From Archilochus colubris (taxonomy: Eukaryota > Chordata > Aves > Apodiformes > Trochilidae): a stretch of 64,000 bases of DNA. Below, one piece after another: positions 25,071 through 38,695 of this stretch. A program made the translations under genes and the position numbers. The stretch lies in assembly GCA_023079485.1 (NCBI GenBank), contig CM041092.1, positions 11,049,127 to 11,113,126 on the forward strand. Direction: 5' to 3'. The notes under the pieces are model-generated. The model was not told where the DNA came from. It saw nothing but the letters and a program-made list of their open reading frames with translations, and ran no database searches. Position 1 is the stretch's first letter. Each line of letters begins with the position of its first letter.

Positions 25071-27228
25071 TCCGCTGGAGAGGGAGAGCGGGGCTGCGGC
25101 GTCGCCATGGTGACGGGGCGGGGCCGGGCCTGCCCGCTGCGGGGCGGTGCCTGTGCCTGAGGGAGGCCGCAGGGATGCTGGGCGGGCCCGGTGCCGCCCT
25201 TCAGGCGCTAAATAAGGTGCCAGGGGCCCGAAGCATAAAGGGGTGTCACCCACATCCTCCAGTTGCGTTCCAGTGTTTCATGCAGGCCGTCATTCCCTCA
25301 CCGCTCAGTACAGGGCAGCTCCATTAACTTTCACTCGGTGCTTTGAACTTTGTCCCTGCAGGCTGGTCGGCCGGAATGGTCTGAGGCTGAGTTGGGTCAA
25401 AGGGGTTGAAGTGTCCCGACACGGGAAGGAGGCAGTCTCACCATTGCCAGTTCTCTGCTTCACACATCTTTGGCCAATTCTTCACCGGCCTCATTTGCAG
25501 AAGAACTGAGGTTTAGTAATTGTGCTCTTTGGGTTCTCCTGTGTAATAACTTTTAACTGTAGCTGGCCCCTTTCCTCCCAAGTTTAATAGACGTGTAAAG
25601 AACTTGGCCATGTGCTCGGTGCTGATTAAATCACAAGATGCGTGTGAGGTGTTTTCTGATGGGGAAGAAAACGTGGCTGCCAAGGGGGAGGATTTACAAG
25701 GGTGATGTAATTGTCACCAGAAAAAGTGCACTGAGGTGACACCAGCTGCTAGACTCATTTCACGTATTTCCAGACAAAGCAACTGGTCATGTTTCAACAA
25801 TAAATGACAACACAAAACCAAAAGTTGTCAAATCTAATTACTAATCCCAAAGTGAGGTTCCTATTTTAAAACTACATTCCTTACCCAGACGTGAATTATT
25901 TCCTTCCCGTCTTGCTCTTCAGCTTCACTGTTTTCCTACCTTTCATACAGTTTTAGTCTGTTGGCTCAAATTTCAAATGCAAGCAGCTTATTTCCTCACT
26001 AACGCCTTTTAATTTCTTCTTCCATCTGTTACTACTTCACTATCCAAGTGCTTGTAACATTGCAAAGAGCTTTGGCATGGCAGTAATATACCTCATGCTT
26101 TGGACTTTTGGACTCTACTGAGCTTTGCTAATGGAGGAGGATGGCACTGAAGCCCCTCAGCATTCTCCAGCCTCAAGTGTGCCTTCTCTAAGCAACATGA
26201 ACTGTTTTAAGTTGTTTTTTTCTGTGGGGACCCCAGATAGCAGTGGGGTATCCCCTCACTCCCTACCCCTGAGACAGTGTCTGTGAATGCCAGTGATCCA
26301 GGTGTGGTAAATGATCTCTTGGATCTGAACAACACGTGTAGGTTGCTGTTTCTGGAGATTAATTTTCCCCTTTCTGCCTCCAGGCTCTCTTCTCTGTTCT
26401 TCAAGCAAATCTTAGCCAAGCTGAGGAACCAGGCTCTCTGCATCAAACAAGGCTGCAGCAAAGGGTGGAAGTTTAACTGTGGCAATGAAGTTGAGCAGCA
26501 GAGGTGGAGCGAAGACTGACAAAAGGAGAAAAGTTGTTTTCAGAGGAGACTAGAAATGAGATAGGGAAGTTGTGAGTTGGCAGGTCAGGAGACACGGATG
26601 GCATGGAGATCTGGGGGAGGAATGCAGATGCAGGGGCCACCTCAAGAGAGTTCACCTGCAGGTGCTTGCTTTTGCTCTGAACATAAAAGCAGCAAGGAAA
26701 AAATTGATATCCCAGGGACTGGAGGAGAAAGACCTGAGCATCCTTCTTGCAGCAAAGGCTGGTTGGGGAACTGCCCAAGATGTGTGCCATGAACAAGTCT
26801 TGCTTAAGCCTCATGTGGGACAGGGGATCTGCATGTTTGAATAAGCAACTCTGCATCTCCAAGTTAGTATCAAATCCTGTCAGGAAGAAACTTTTCCCTG
26901 TGAGGCTTTTGTGGAGCCAAGCATGGCAACACCTCAGTCCTGACTGACTGGGCACAACTGTGACACTCATTTGGAAGATGATACAATAATATGAACAATT
27001 TCCAGAGAGTCCTTATCCTGTATAAACAGAGAGTTCTGTATTACAAGCTGCTACACAATTTAACAGCTTATCTACTATAGCACTGGGAAGTAGTGATTAC
27101 TTAATTAGAGGCTGCCTAATGGTTGTTAATAAGTGCATATGTGTGTAATTTTAATTTTTCTAGTTCTCCTGAATTGTTTAACTTTCAGCCCTAAAATTCT
27201 CTTGACCTCTTGTAAACATCTTAAACAG

Positions 27229-27259
27229 AAAAAAAAAAAAAAGCAAAAAAAAAAAAAAA
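27229..27259. repeat. Interrupted poly-A tract
   Basis: Two A runs of about 14 and 15 bases separated by GC. No retroelement body was identified beside them. Confidence 0.85.
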
Positions 27260-28214
27260 GCAAGCATTTTGCATTTACATAAACAGGATTTTGAAAATTA
27301 TATACACATCTATTAGTTAAGACTTACATATTCCAGGGGGGGAAGGAGGAGGAAATGTCATATTCCTTATTTTCAGATGAACCTGGCCCCAAGAGGTTAA
27401 ATAAATTGCACAAGATCACTGAGGGAGGTAATGTCAGAGTCAGGAAAGGGGTTACAGCTCCAGCACTCCCAGCTGTCACAGTGAACTTAAATAATGCCTG
27501 TTAGTCAGGAATTTGCATGGCTAACAAGCCAGTTACACCGAAAATTGCTTTTTTTTGCTTGTCCCATCGACTCCCCTGAGTCATGGAAGCAGTAAAACAT
27601 GGTCAGAGGGGCACCACACGGTGAATAAATTACTGAAAGCTTCAGCCAGAGATAAAACTGAGGTTCCTAAGAAGTCAGTCCAGTCAGTGCAAAGGGAAAC
27701 TACAGCGGAGGGATGTAGGTGTTTCACAAGGAGGAGGAGAGGTGAGGAGTTGGAAAACGAGACAAGGTACCGGTACCGGCAGCATCAGGGATTACAGAGA
27801 GCTGGAGTCCAAGTCCCTGGGGTGCTAAACCCCTCAGAGATGGCAGCGAGGTGTCTTCAGGAGAACATCAAGATAATGAAGCTGTGTGCTTGGTTTAGGT
27901 GTGAAGGCAACACCCACCAGCGAACCCTCCGAGACAAGTTGGGACGGGATTTGTCTGACTGTGAAGTTCAGGGGTCTGGAATTGCCCGCCGTGAAGCAGC
28001 AGCTCTTTGCTGCTATTCCTGCTCAGTCACTGCAGGGGGAGCAGACATCTCCAGCCGCATTTCTGCGCCTCGGGTTTAGGTGTCTGAATGTAGGGAAGAC
28101 AAAGCCTCAGGCTCTATCTGCTGGGTTTAAACACGACTTTTTAAATTAACTTTCTCCGAGGAAAATTATGCAGCCTGAGGAGGTGCCGGTAGTTGTGCTC
28201 GCCAGTGATGGAGT

Positions 28215-28570
28215 CAGAGAAGGGGCACTGAGGTAAAGGTCTGAAAGGACCCTCAGAAGGTCATTCAGATAGTTCAGCTTCAGTTTTATTTGCAGCAAAT
28301 TAAACTGTGGAATATATTAGATTGCTGATCCATTGTAACCCGTTTTTACGGGGGAAATAAATGCCTTCTCTAATTTAGGCAAATTAAAACCAAAGCCTTT
28401 CATCTTTTTTGAAAAACAAAACCAAACCCCCTTCTGTTTACTAAACATCTTTATCACTCTGTTGCTCCTTTCCCTGAAAGACTTTTTTTCCTGTATCTTT
28501 CTTAAAGTTTGGTGCTTGAAGCTGGACATAATATCCAAGCCAGGGCTTTAACTGGAGACCAAACTAATAA
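28215..28570 (-). mobile_element. Old, degraded CR1-type LINE fragment, minus orientation
   Basis: Blocks such as AAAGGACCCTCAGAAGGTCA, then TCTTTCTTAAAGTTTGGTGC, GAAGCTGGACATAATATCCA and GCCAGGGCTTTAACTGGAG resemble the complement of ancient CR1 3' regions. Divergence is high, so the subfamily is not assigned. Confidence 0.45.
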
Positions 28571-31500
28571 TCCATTATTGCTTCCTGTTTCTTGGATGCC
28601 AGTGCCAGTTCCCGTGAAAAAATGGTATGCTTAATCAGTGAATTTATGCTGAGTGCAGCCCAGCTTCCTCACAAGTGCTTAAATCTACAAAGCAGGCACT
28701 TGAAATCATGGCACTGGCTAAGGACCTGTGACTTTCTAACAATTTCACACTCTAAAAAAATTGCATCTGGTACTAGAAGTTCTAACCTGTGTCCATAATC
28801 ACAAGAGCTAAGATAATATTTGCCAGAATTAACTGTTCTTGACAGCACAGCCTCAAGAGAAGTGGGAGCAAGGTTATAAAAATCATCATCAGAATATCCA
28901 GTTTATTTCCTTGCTTCTCTTTTGAAAGCCTTCTCTGTTGATTGAGTCATGAGGGCCTGTGCTGGGCAGATGAGTTTGTTTCATGGAACAATAGTGTTTA
29001 ATTCTCAAGGGCTTTACAAGTCTGAAGCCACCTCGTAATGCCACACAGAGTATCTCACTGGTAATAAATGCAGATGTTAGAACAAAATACAGAGCTATCC
29101 CAATGGTTCTTGTTGCAGCAAGGCCCAGCATGATCTCCTGCATAAAGAACATCATATTTCTGAAAAGTAATCTTCACACTGCATCTCAATTAGTCTGAGA
29201 CGTGACATGTTGTTAATGCATTTTTATTTACAGGGCCACCAGCGTTTTGGGCTTATGGAAATAACACAAGAGCTTTTCTGATGATCATATCTCAACCCAT
29301 TCCAACAGTAATGGTCTCTCTTTGGGGCTTTTCCGCTTACTTTATTCCCTCTCTGGAAGAAGCAGCTGATCTGGAAAGACACATGAATATACTCCTAGCA
29401 CACACAGTCCCTTTAGTTCCCTACATGGCTGTAATTGAACACATTGGCAGACTTTGTTTGTATTTAAATATTTTCATAGAAGCTAAAGTCATTCCAAGCT
29501 GATCGCTTCATGAGGCCAAAAATTACATTAGGAGCCATTTAAGCAGTTAAAATAAATAAATAAAAATCGTTATTTGCTGGTACAGTTGTGCCATAAACTG
29601 TGTAATTTCTTCAAGGAACTTTTAGTCCCTTAAATTTTGTCTTTGTTTATGACAATAGCCACAACAAACTTACTTGAGAAAGAAAACAAAACACATTTAG
29701 CTTTGTACACCACAGTTAGGATGTTCTATTTGAAATTTAATTCAGAAGGATAGAAAGGTTTCTCAGGACTGAATGGATTATTAGGTACTGTAATACCTAA
29801 TAAGATTGTAAGATGGAGGTGGAAGCTCACTGTAGTAGAAACCCACTGAGACAGAGGACAGGCAGGACTTCCTGGGCTACCAAATCCACCCCTCAGGCAC
29901 TGCAGGCAGTTGGATCACATGATCCATTTTAATACATTTTGTGAGCTTCATGTTAAAACTAGGTATGGTTTTGTCCTGTATCATTTTTACACCCTCACTA
30001 TGCAGGTGGATAAAGAACACCTAATTGGTAGTCTGAATTATTCATGGCCAATTTATACCCACTTGCTCATATGCCAAGATTGCCTCTCCTTAATATCCCC
30101 CCCACCTGATCTATTTACAGAGACCCATCAAAACACACCTCCGTCTCCAGCTGCCAGGCCACATGAGCTTCATCCACACACTTTCATGAGAGGTTTTTCA
30201 GTCTCCTCCTCATTTTAGCAGCCTTCTTCTATTCCAGTTTCTTTAAGAATCCACCTCTCCCTAACATCATTGATCACAACCATGTGCTTTAGTCCAAGCA
30301 GTATCATATTGGGGTCTTTCACAAGGATGCTCATGCTTCCCTTGCTCTTATGGAAATGTCTTTTCTATTGAATTTTAGGGTTTCAGTTGCCTTTTCCATG
30401 CCCACACTGCACTAGGGCAAAGGGTTAGAAACCTTTCTGTGTCATTGCTGGTTTCCTTCAGAATTTTTTCTACTATTCTGTGGTCTTGCTCTTCAAGGAC
30501 ATTGAGTTCTTGCTGTGGGATATTCTAAACTTTCTCTACACTGATGATAACTTCTAACTTTGTGACTTTGATACATTTTAATCATCAGACACCTCTGTTT
30601 ATCAAATGTGTCATCATTGAAAATAATAATAATAATTAGCCTCAATACTTACTTTTTAGGAGCTCTGAATAATTCCCTTTCAAAAAGCTGAGTTTCTCTT
30701 TTTCTAACACCATGTATGCCTTGCAGTTTCTCTATAAATCTAAGACAGAAGATACAATTTTATACAAGCTCCTTATTGGCTACTTTATTGAAGTCCACAC
30801 AGTCAGATTTCCCTTCTTTGTCTAGCTATTCTATTACTGTATCAAAGAAAGCTATTTAATTAGTCTATTATCTAGCTTTAGTATATGCCAATTCCATTTT
30901 ACTCTGTTTTCCAGTGACTTTCATGACTTCTAAAATTCTCTCATCCCACATTCTTTTCTTAAGCCTGATATAAAACATCAGTGCACATAAAGCAAAATAT
31001 ATTATGCCTTTTGAGTGAACTCCATGTTTTGTCTTCAATATAGATTAGTTATAGATTAGGTATAGATCAGTTTGTATTTTTGACTAGCAAGTAAAGTTGA
31101 GAAGCACTTATAAATATATTGAATGCCTGTTCACTATATTCACTAGCAGAAATGTATATGCATCCTCCTTTATTCTAAATATTGCTAGTAAAAGGATTGG
31201 AATATAAATGCAGCAGGCTGCTCTCAGAGAGACATCACCCCACATGGAACAGAGTCTCTTCCCAAACAGGTTGGTAGTCTTACCTGAACACTATAAATGT
31301 TGCAGAAAATCAGAGGACATGTGCAGTGGCTCGACTTACAAAGGTGATCACAGACATGGGGCATGAAAGAAGGTTTTGAAGAAACAGAGAAGTGTTGGGG
31401 AAGATTTGGCAGAGAGGTACTGGATGGTTGTTCCAGACAGAGATAAATTACACATGGTATAGTCTTCTTTGTGCTTATTTTTTAATTATGTTGTGGGCAG

Positions 31501-32875
31501 TAGACAAATTGAAAGAGCTGGTAAGAAACTAAATCGAGACTTGAATTTCAAGTCCTCTGCTGACCCACAGACTTTCCATGTCCTTGGGCAAAATGCTTTC
31601 TCATTTTTTCCCCTCTCACTGCCTCATCTGTAAACCAGAGATAACACTACCTCTTTTTCCCCAACCTGACTATTTACATAATAAAAGCTTTTCCATGCAT
31701 GACAGTCTCTTATATATTTGTACAGCATCTAGCATAATGAGGACCTGGATCTTAGGACAATACAAACAATACACAACAATTAAGATTATACATCCATCCA
31801 AAATTATACCTAATGCACCCAATACTGCAGTATCTCCACCAAAGAGACTTTTATTACAGGGTGAACTCTGCTCTTGTGACTTCTGCAGTCAGCCCCTCCT
31901 TTTGCTCTCCTCTCTCACCTACAGAAGGCTCTGGCTGAGGTGGCTTTTAGGAAAGTTAGGAGTCTCCTGGCTATCCTTTTATGGTCTCCTGCAGGTGGAA
32001 GGAGCAATGGACCCTGAAGTCCTAAAAGACCTGCAAGGAGCTGGGCAGTATCACATAGCACAGAGGCTCTGCATACCTGTGGCAGCTCTCCCATGTCCCT
32101 AATCTCCTTCTGCCATGTCACAGAAGTTCTGCCTTGAGGGCAGATTGTTCCTCCTTGAAAAGAAGAAAAAATGACCATCAAAACTCTTCAGCCCTCAGTG
32201 TCTTGTCCGTATCGCCAATGGGGAGGACTGCATGCCCACTGCAGGCCAACCCAAGCACAGGCCTGATCTTTCCCTCTTGGTAAGGAAATCCTACAGTTTT
32301 GGAGAAGTCTCAGCACATTCTGGGGATGCCAAAGGAAATATTGGACCTGATCACCCGGTTCCAGAGTCATGGGGTGGGGAATAGTAATGAGTATCCCCTC
32401 ACCAGCAACCTGGAGGCTACAGGATGAGAGCTTTGTTATTAAATTTTCCTAGGAAATGTGTCCTTGAGAGTTTATGTTCAGCTTAGAGAAAGACAGCTTA
32501 CCATGCCTGAACTTTTGGGAATTTGGAAGCTCTTTCCCCATCACCTCTATGGCCAGAAGATAATACCAAAATACGGCTCTCATTGGAGATCAAGCTGGGT
32601 CTGCACACCAAGAGAAAGTAACATGGAAGGTGCTTGACTGCCCTGAGCTGGTGAGTCCAGGCCTTGAGGCTGCGTTGGCTCTGCACCTACTTGGCATGAA
32701 GAGGAGCAGAAGCAAGCATAAATTAGAAGCTCTTAAGGAAAAGTTCCTTGTTTGGTCCCAGAGTAACAGATCGAGAGCACTTAGTGTTTGCAGGGGTAGA
32801 AGAACCTCTCCCCACAGACAGGTGACACTTTTTAGTGCTCCCCCTGTGCTGGCAGATACACTGCTACATTAATTT

Positions 32876-32905
32876 AATTGTGCAGCACATAATTGTGCAG
32901 CACAC
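32876..32905. repeat. 2 x 15-base tandem duplication
   Basis: AATTGTGCAGCACAT is followed directly by AATTGTGCAGCACAC, with a single mismatch at the last base. It lies in intergenic sequence. Confidence 0.9.
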
Positions 32906-33782
32906 AAAATATCATCCCCCACCCCCTCTCTCTCTTCACAAGCTTTTTTACAAACAAAAAAGAAGAAGAAAAGTGATGGCAAGCGGATTATTAATAATAC
33001 ATAGTTAGTAACTGATTAATTTGGTTTCACAGACTGTACAAGGAAGATTGCATTGTGCTGTGGCTATTGCTGTTTATAGGAGCTGAGATTAGCTATCAGG
33101 TGTCTGTTACAAATGTTAGGCACAATAAACACCCACACATACTGAAAGGGACATCAACAAGACAGGAAAAATTATTCAGTTTGCAAGCAGAAAAATGACA
33201 AAGCAGAGGAGTGACAAATGCTCCAGATAAATCCACAGCTCCATTTTAACACATGGGATAAGCACCTCTCTTTCCCACTGAAGACTCCCAACTCTTGCAG
33301 CTTCTTACTTCTCCATAATTTAGCTATGCACATCTTCAGCATTTGGAGTGTGACAGATTTACACATTTGCTACCAAATGAGCTGCAAGAGCTAATCAGCT
33401 CACGCAGAATTGCACATATTAATGAAGAAGGCTCTTCTGCATGCCTGTGATGTAGACACCCACTTAACTGGGGCACCAGAGACTAATTTGAAAAGATTTT
33501 GTTCACGTAGAAGCTTTTTTCCTGTGATGAATGCTTGCAGGGAACCACGCGTTGCAGAGAGGGAAGGAGCAGTATCTGCAAAATCTGACTAAACGGTAAT
33601 TACTGAGTGATGGAAGAGCAATAGGAAAGATGATTTATTAGTGGCTTGAAGCTAATGAGAATAATTAGGACTATGATGCTTTCTAAGCAAACACAGAATA
33701 ACTGTTATTTAAGAAGCATCATCCCCCTGCAAGAAGTGAAGAGTCCTCTGGGCAGTACAGGGGAATTCCAGGGGCAGAAATC

Positions 33783-33808
33783 TTGGATAGACATTTTGGA
33801 TAGACATT
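33783..33808. repeat. Exact 2 x 13-base tandem duplication
   Basis: TTGGATAGACATT occurs twice back to back and is followed within a few bases by a 17-base T run at 33812-33828. This looks like replication-slippage-prone sequence. Confidence 0.9.
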
Positions 33809-36800
33809 CTCTTTTTTTTTTTTTTTTTGCAGATCCCCACACCAGCTACACTGGGCCGATGAATACACAGAGTTTAGAGTTTACAGTTTAGCTTAAACTA
33901 CTCAGAAACCACAGTCTGGAAATCGCTGCCTTAGATACAGAGTTTTTTTGCAACTTTGCATCATACGGTGCCTGCCAAAACCTTCTCAAAAGCTGAGCCA
34001 GCCGAGGGGGCTTTGTGAGGTTATTTCAGCATCACTGGTCAGTCAGAGATTCCAGGTGTCCAGGTTGCCAGCAGATATCGGGACATTTGGAGTCTTCCTT
34101 TGTAAAAAAACCCAGGTATCCTCCTTCCTTAATTGGTAAATAAAAGCAGGAGGCACAGAAAAAGCACAGCGTTTTCTCGTGACCAGCCAAAGAAAATAAT
34201 GGAAGAAATTTTGGTTTCAAATCAGTTCCAGCACAGAGCAGTTATGTACACAACTGGATTAGCCAGAAGGCTGCACACCCGTGGATCCAGCAGCACTGTG
34301 GAACGCTCAGGGATGCTGGGCTGCCAAAGGCAAAGGAAATGCCAGTGTCTGGCCCCAGTGCTCAGCACCTGCTGATAAAAGCTAATTTTCCCCCCTCTAC
34401 ATTTTCACAATTTACTCCTGCAATCCCAGTGCACTGTTACAGACCCAGTCACACTAAAGTAACCCTATTAAATTAAAATGAGGTGCACGTGGACAACAGT
34501 CCCCATTCCCCCGAGTGCTGTTTTGAGCAAATGGCTTGTTTCACAGTTTGTAAAATGTAGTTGGCGGGGATTTAGTACTATTCTCGGAAATCCATACAGG
34601 GAACATTTCTTTCTTGTAATATAGCCCAATCAAGAATATGGACTGTGATTTTCCTTTTTATTTTTTGAAAGGAAAACATGACTACAAAAAGATGTGAACA
34701 CTAAGTCACCACATCCTGACTTTTCTCTGGAAAAGTAGTAAGCCTCTAAAATCAAAATCACCCATAAAGCAATTCCATCCAAAACAAATCTCTGTCTTGA
34801 AGCATTCTCTTAGAGCTTACTCATGATGGGAGTTGCATCTGCTTTTTCACTGCCAAATTAAATGCTGTAAGAACATAAACTTTACCCCTCTAATCTTTTT
34901 TGACCATTAATATAAATCTATCTTTGTGGGTAACTATTGAGAAAGTTTTAAGTCAGCAAGGTTCACGGACCTAGTTTGGTCTGAGTAGGAGTTTAGAAAA
35001 ATTCCCAAGGTCATTTAAGCCAACTGCAACCAGTCGGGATGTGTCTGGGGGTCAATGGGGCTATCAGACATTTTTTACACTGGGAGGAAAGAGGAGATGG
35101 AGATTTGCTGAGTTGCTTTTCTTGATTCAGATTGGAAAGTCATCTGCACTCTCTCCTGTAGGAGTTGCTCTAATTTGAACAAATAAGGATGTAGTTATTA
35201 GGTTAGAGATAGATTGACAACTCCTTTACATCAGAAGCCAAATTGTTCTCTAGGGCTTCAGGGAACTGGGATATGAGCTTTTTGCTCATCTTGGGACCTT
35301 GATTTGAATCTCCCATTTCCCAGAGTATTCACTCTTCTGGGATTCTGTCCAGGCTGCTTTTTCCATCCTTTTGTTGGATTAAACGAATCCAGCATCTCAT
35401 CTGCTTTCATTAGATGGGGAATCCATTTCCTGTCCACTGGTCTGCCCAAAGTGCTTAGTCCTGCTACCCTTCATCTCTTGGTCCAGCTACACAACAGGAC
35501 TAACACAGACTTGTGGCCTATTCATATCTTAAGTCAATGCTGAGGAACAAAGTGATCACACAATCCTTGTGCAGCCTCTCTGCTGGGAACTTCTTCTATC
35601 TCTCCTCAACAAGACTCAATCTTCTTAGGGTTAACTGTGTAGAGGAGGCCTAGAACCTTAAAGGGGCTGAAAGACCAAACCCGTAATTGCCACAGCAGAA
35701 TCTCTGGTTCACTGCAAACCATTTGTTATCAGCAGTTAAGTTTCTTGCTGATAAATGATTCAGGGTTACTTACTTTTAACCACAGCAGAAATTTCTATGT
35801 GGTTATGAATGCCTGGGCTATGCATCTACTACAATGAGCTGGAAAGTCTGAATGCGTGAAATGCCCTAATATTTAAATGTACAAAGCTCTCACATATAAG
35901 ATACTTTTCATTCACAGTTTGTGGAAAAAATGCAAAACCTATTTCAACATGACTGATGCAAATGTAAACATAAACAGACTTAACTAGCAAATACAAACAC
36001 GGACTTCTGCTTTACTGGAGACAACAGAATTACAACAGTGCAACTGAGACCCAGACCTGGTCTCCTAATTAAACAGCCTTGGAAGCAAAGCTCCCAGCTC
36101 ATGGCACACTCTAGTTCACAGTAACTAAGGCTTTTGTCAGCAATTTGATGTAATTGCTTCTGGTGTTCAAAACTGTATTTTTCAAAAACTATTCAGGCTA
36201 TAAAGCAGATGAATCATGACCCTGCAACAGAAGGTAAATTATTCTCAAATATTTTATATTTGTGCATTAACACATGATTAGCTAAGAAAAAATGAATGCC
36301 CAAGTCCAAGAAGTGACTGACAAAAGACTGAAGGGAAAAATGAGAATCCTTAATTTTAATTTTATTATGGTGTAACCAGCTGTAAGGAATTACTGGTCTG
36401 AAGCACAGTGTGCAATTGTCTTATCCTAAACATTAACTAAAGCCTATAGTTCGGAGAGATCCTGACACGTGATGTCACTACTGGCAAGCTATGGTTTTTA
36501 AAATTTTTTTGTTTTGAGAAGTCTTTGTTTCTCAGCGAGCAGCACAAACTTAGGCACAGCCTATGCACAAAAGTGCTCAAGCATTTCTGAAGACTTTCTT
36601 TCATGCTTGGTGCTTTTACTCTGAGATACTAAAAGTGCAGTAAGGTCTACACTGATCATACTTCACTGTTCATTGGTACGCAAGAGAATTCCTGTTTCAC
36701 ATCAAATGCCACATATAAAGTTTCTTAAACACAGGCTGGAATGTTTGCTATTAATGTGAGGTAGTGTGGAAAAAAATTACCATGATCTTTTGCAAAAGTA

Positions 36801-37618
36801 CTAAACTATACATGAACTATGCTAACAGAAAAGGAAAAAAAACCCAAATACAACAGAAAGAGACTTAATAAATTAAGCTGCTTTCATACTAGGATATCAT
36901 GTACTACCAGGCAGCTGATTTTTTGAGTCAAGAGGCTCATCAGGTGCCTAATAAGAGAAGATACTTGGCACAACTCCTTTGCTGTTCAAATTGGTCTAAC
37001 AAGCTGGCTACCATACAAGGCTACCAGTATTCCAGATTACTCACTAATGGCTTCAGCAGCTTAATGAATACCAAACATACTGTGCCATTAATTGGGCAAG
37101 AGAGAAGAGGGAAAAAATTATTGAGAAAGGAGGTAAGATGCCATCACCTCCTGAGCAGCACAGCGCCGGGCTGTCCATTAGCACGGCCTTCACCCAGGAA
37201 ACCAAACTAAAAGAAAGCAAAAGAAAATGACACTGGCAGCCTGAGGAACCAGGGGAAGGGAAAATTTCAGATGTGAAGCACAGCTCTTCACTACAAAAGA
37301 GCTGTTTTGTCTGCCACTGAGTGCCAAGGCAGACGGATGCTGACCCTCACACCCCAGAACACCGTGTGGTACCGCCCAGCACACCTGGCTGTCCCCAGCA
37401 CAGGGGTGGTGGACACCTCTCCTGGGTACATACCCTGGCTCTTCCTAAACCACCAGCAGCTGTGGGTGTACAGCCAGCAGGGAAGAAGCTGAATGAGGCT
37501 GATTAATGATAAAAATAGTTGTCTTTTTTAAAATTTATTTTTAGTTCAAAGTGAGTCACAACTTCCTGCCCCTCCCTCTCCCCTCCTGTGAAGACATAAG
37601 TACCTCCAGATCAATGCC

Positions 37619-37642
37619 TTTTTTTTTTTTTTTTTTTTTTTT
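37619..37642. repeat. Poly-T run (24)
   Basis: The longest homopolymer in the window, intergenic and about 0.9 kb beyond the inferred PDIA5 poly(A) site. Confidence 0.9.
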
Positions 37643-38303
37643 AAGCATCAAGTGTGTAACACATTTCAACTGCTGCTAACGCAGGTTTTACAGTGATGAT
37701 TTTGTCAGAGAGAACTCATTTGTGCAACTTCTCAAAGAGCAAAAAGGAAAAAAATTCCACATAAAAATGTAGATAAACTTTTGGCACGTAAACATGTAAT
37801 ATACATCATTACTGCATTATCAAAAGTATTATGCATTTATCAAAACAGTTGAACATGACACTTTCCAACACATATCTGTTATGGCCCAATTTTAATTTGA
37901 AGGGAGACTGTATGCCCTACAAGGGTAACTGTATAACCCTATAAGGTAATCACTCCTGCCATGACTTCAAGGCATTTGACAATATTGATGCCAAAAAAGG
38001 AGGGTTTTAGTTTAATTTTACCCATGCTCTGCTGATTTTTTGATACTTGGCTTAATTCACTCAATACATTCTGTAAAGGTATGTAAACAGTCATGGTTAG
38101 ACTACCAGAGAGATTTATATTGAATCAACAGATCTGGACTGGTCAATGTTAATGTCTTCATTAAATCAGATACCTTATTTGTCCCTGAGCACCTTAATAT
38201 TGTTCCCCCAAATATCACTGAAGAACACGTAACTATTTCACAAGAATGTAAAACTGCATTTGGATAAAACTGTGTCTTACAAGTCACACTTTCCTTCACT
38301 GGT

Positions 38304-38328
38304 TTAAAAACAAAACAAAACAAAAAAC
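38304..38328. repeat. (CAAAA)n short repeat
   Basis: About four CAAAA units just beyond the inferred PDIA5 3' end. Confidence 0.7.
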
Positions 38329-38519
38329 ATGTCCCCTCCCATTTGTTTTTTACATGTACTGCAATACATTTGAAAAAAAAAAAATCACCCTATCAAACAA
38401 CATCACCTACAGACACACTACAGACTACAAAAATATTGCATAGGAGTGTCAGTGGGCATAGTCTCACAACATGAGAGAAACTTCTAAGTTTTCTTTAAAA
38501 CATTATGGCAACATTCTAA

Positions 38520-38695
38520 TTTATTTTCATTTTAAAAATCAAGTGGTTTCATTTTATTTCAAAATTGTACAAAATGGCCATGGCTGTTTATAAAAAAAAA
38601 AGTCTCTGTCTTGAGAATATGTGAAGTCTCAGGTTCATTAACAAAAGACCTGGAACCATTCACAGTGCAGCGGAAAGCTTCTTCTGAGGCAGAAA
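38520..38695 (-). other. PDIA5: PDIA5 3' UTR with two poly(A) signals
   Basis: Short non-coding tail after the stop. AATAAA hexamers occur on the minus strand at 38558-38553 and 38525-38520, about 140 and 170 bases downstream, followed by TGTTGTG-type sequence that could serve as the downstream element. The true end probably lies 15-30 bases left of one of these. Confidence 0.6.

Larger units (their letters stand above)
24300..25250. promoter_or_regulatory. SEC22A: CpG-island promoter of SEC22A
   Basis: Roughly 950 bases are sharply GC- and CpG-rich compared with the AT-rich surroundings. The island lies 5' of SEC22A exon 2 on its strand and is the only such island in the window. It contains GC boxes (for example GGGGCGGGGC near 25115 and a C-rich complement near 24805), an inverted CCAAT box, a palindromic E-box and a ZNF143-like site. 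There is no obvious TATA box, which fits a housekeeping promoter. The exact start site is not determinable here; the spacing of the CCAAT box suggests about 24.95-25.0 kb. Transcription in the plus direction is possible too, but no plus-strand gene is recognised. Confidence 0.85.
25251..38519. other. SEC22A-PDIA5 intergenic region
   Basis: About 13.3 kb between the SEC22A CpG island and the PDIA5 3' end. I recognise no protein-coding exon on either strand. It contains an old CR1 piece (about 28215-28570), short perfect tandem repeats at 32876-32905 and 33783-33808, long A or T runs at 27229-27259, 33812-33828 and 37619-37642, and a moderately GC-rich patch at about 27700-28100 with a 174-codon plus-strand frame of unknown meaning. 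A non-coding transcript cannot be excluded. Confidence 0.6.

Noticed and set aside
24465..25253. 262-codon minus-strand open frame in the CpG island (and overlapping 120-165-codon frames)
   Set aside because: GC-rich sequence has few stop codons, and several frames are open at once on both strands. The translations are Arg/Pro/Ala/Gly-rich with no domain, as expected for a promoter island.
31578..32102. 174-codon plus-strand frame in intergenic sequence
   Set aside because: No family resemblance or splice context was seen, and several overlapping minus-strand frames occupy the same bases.
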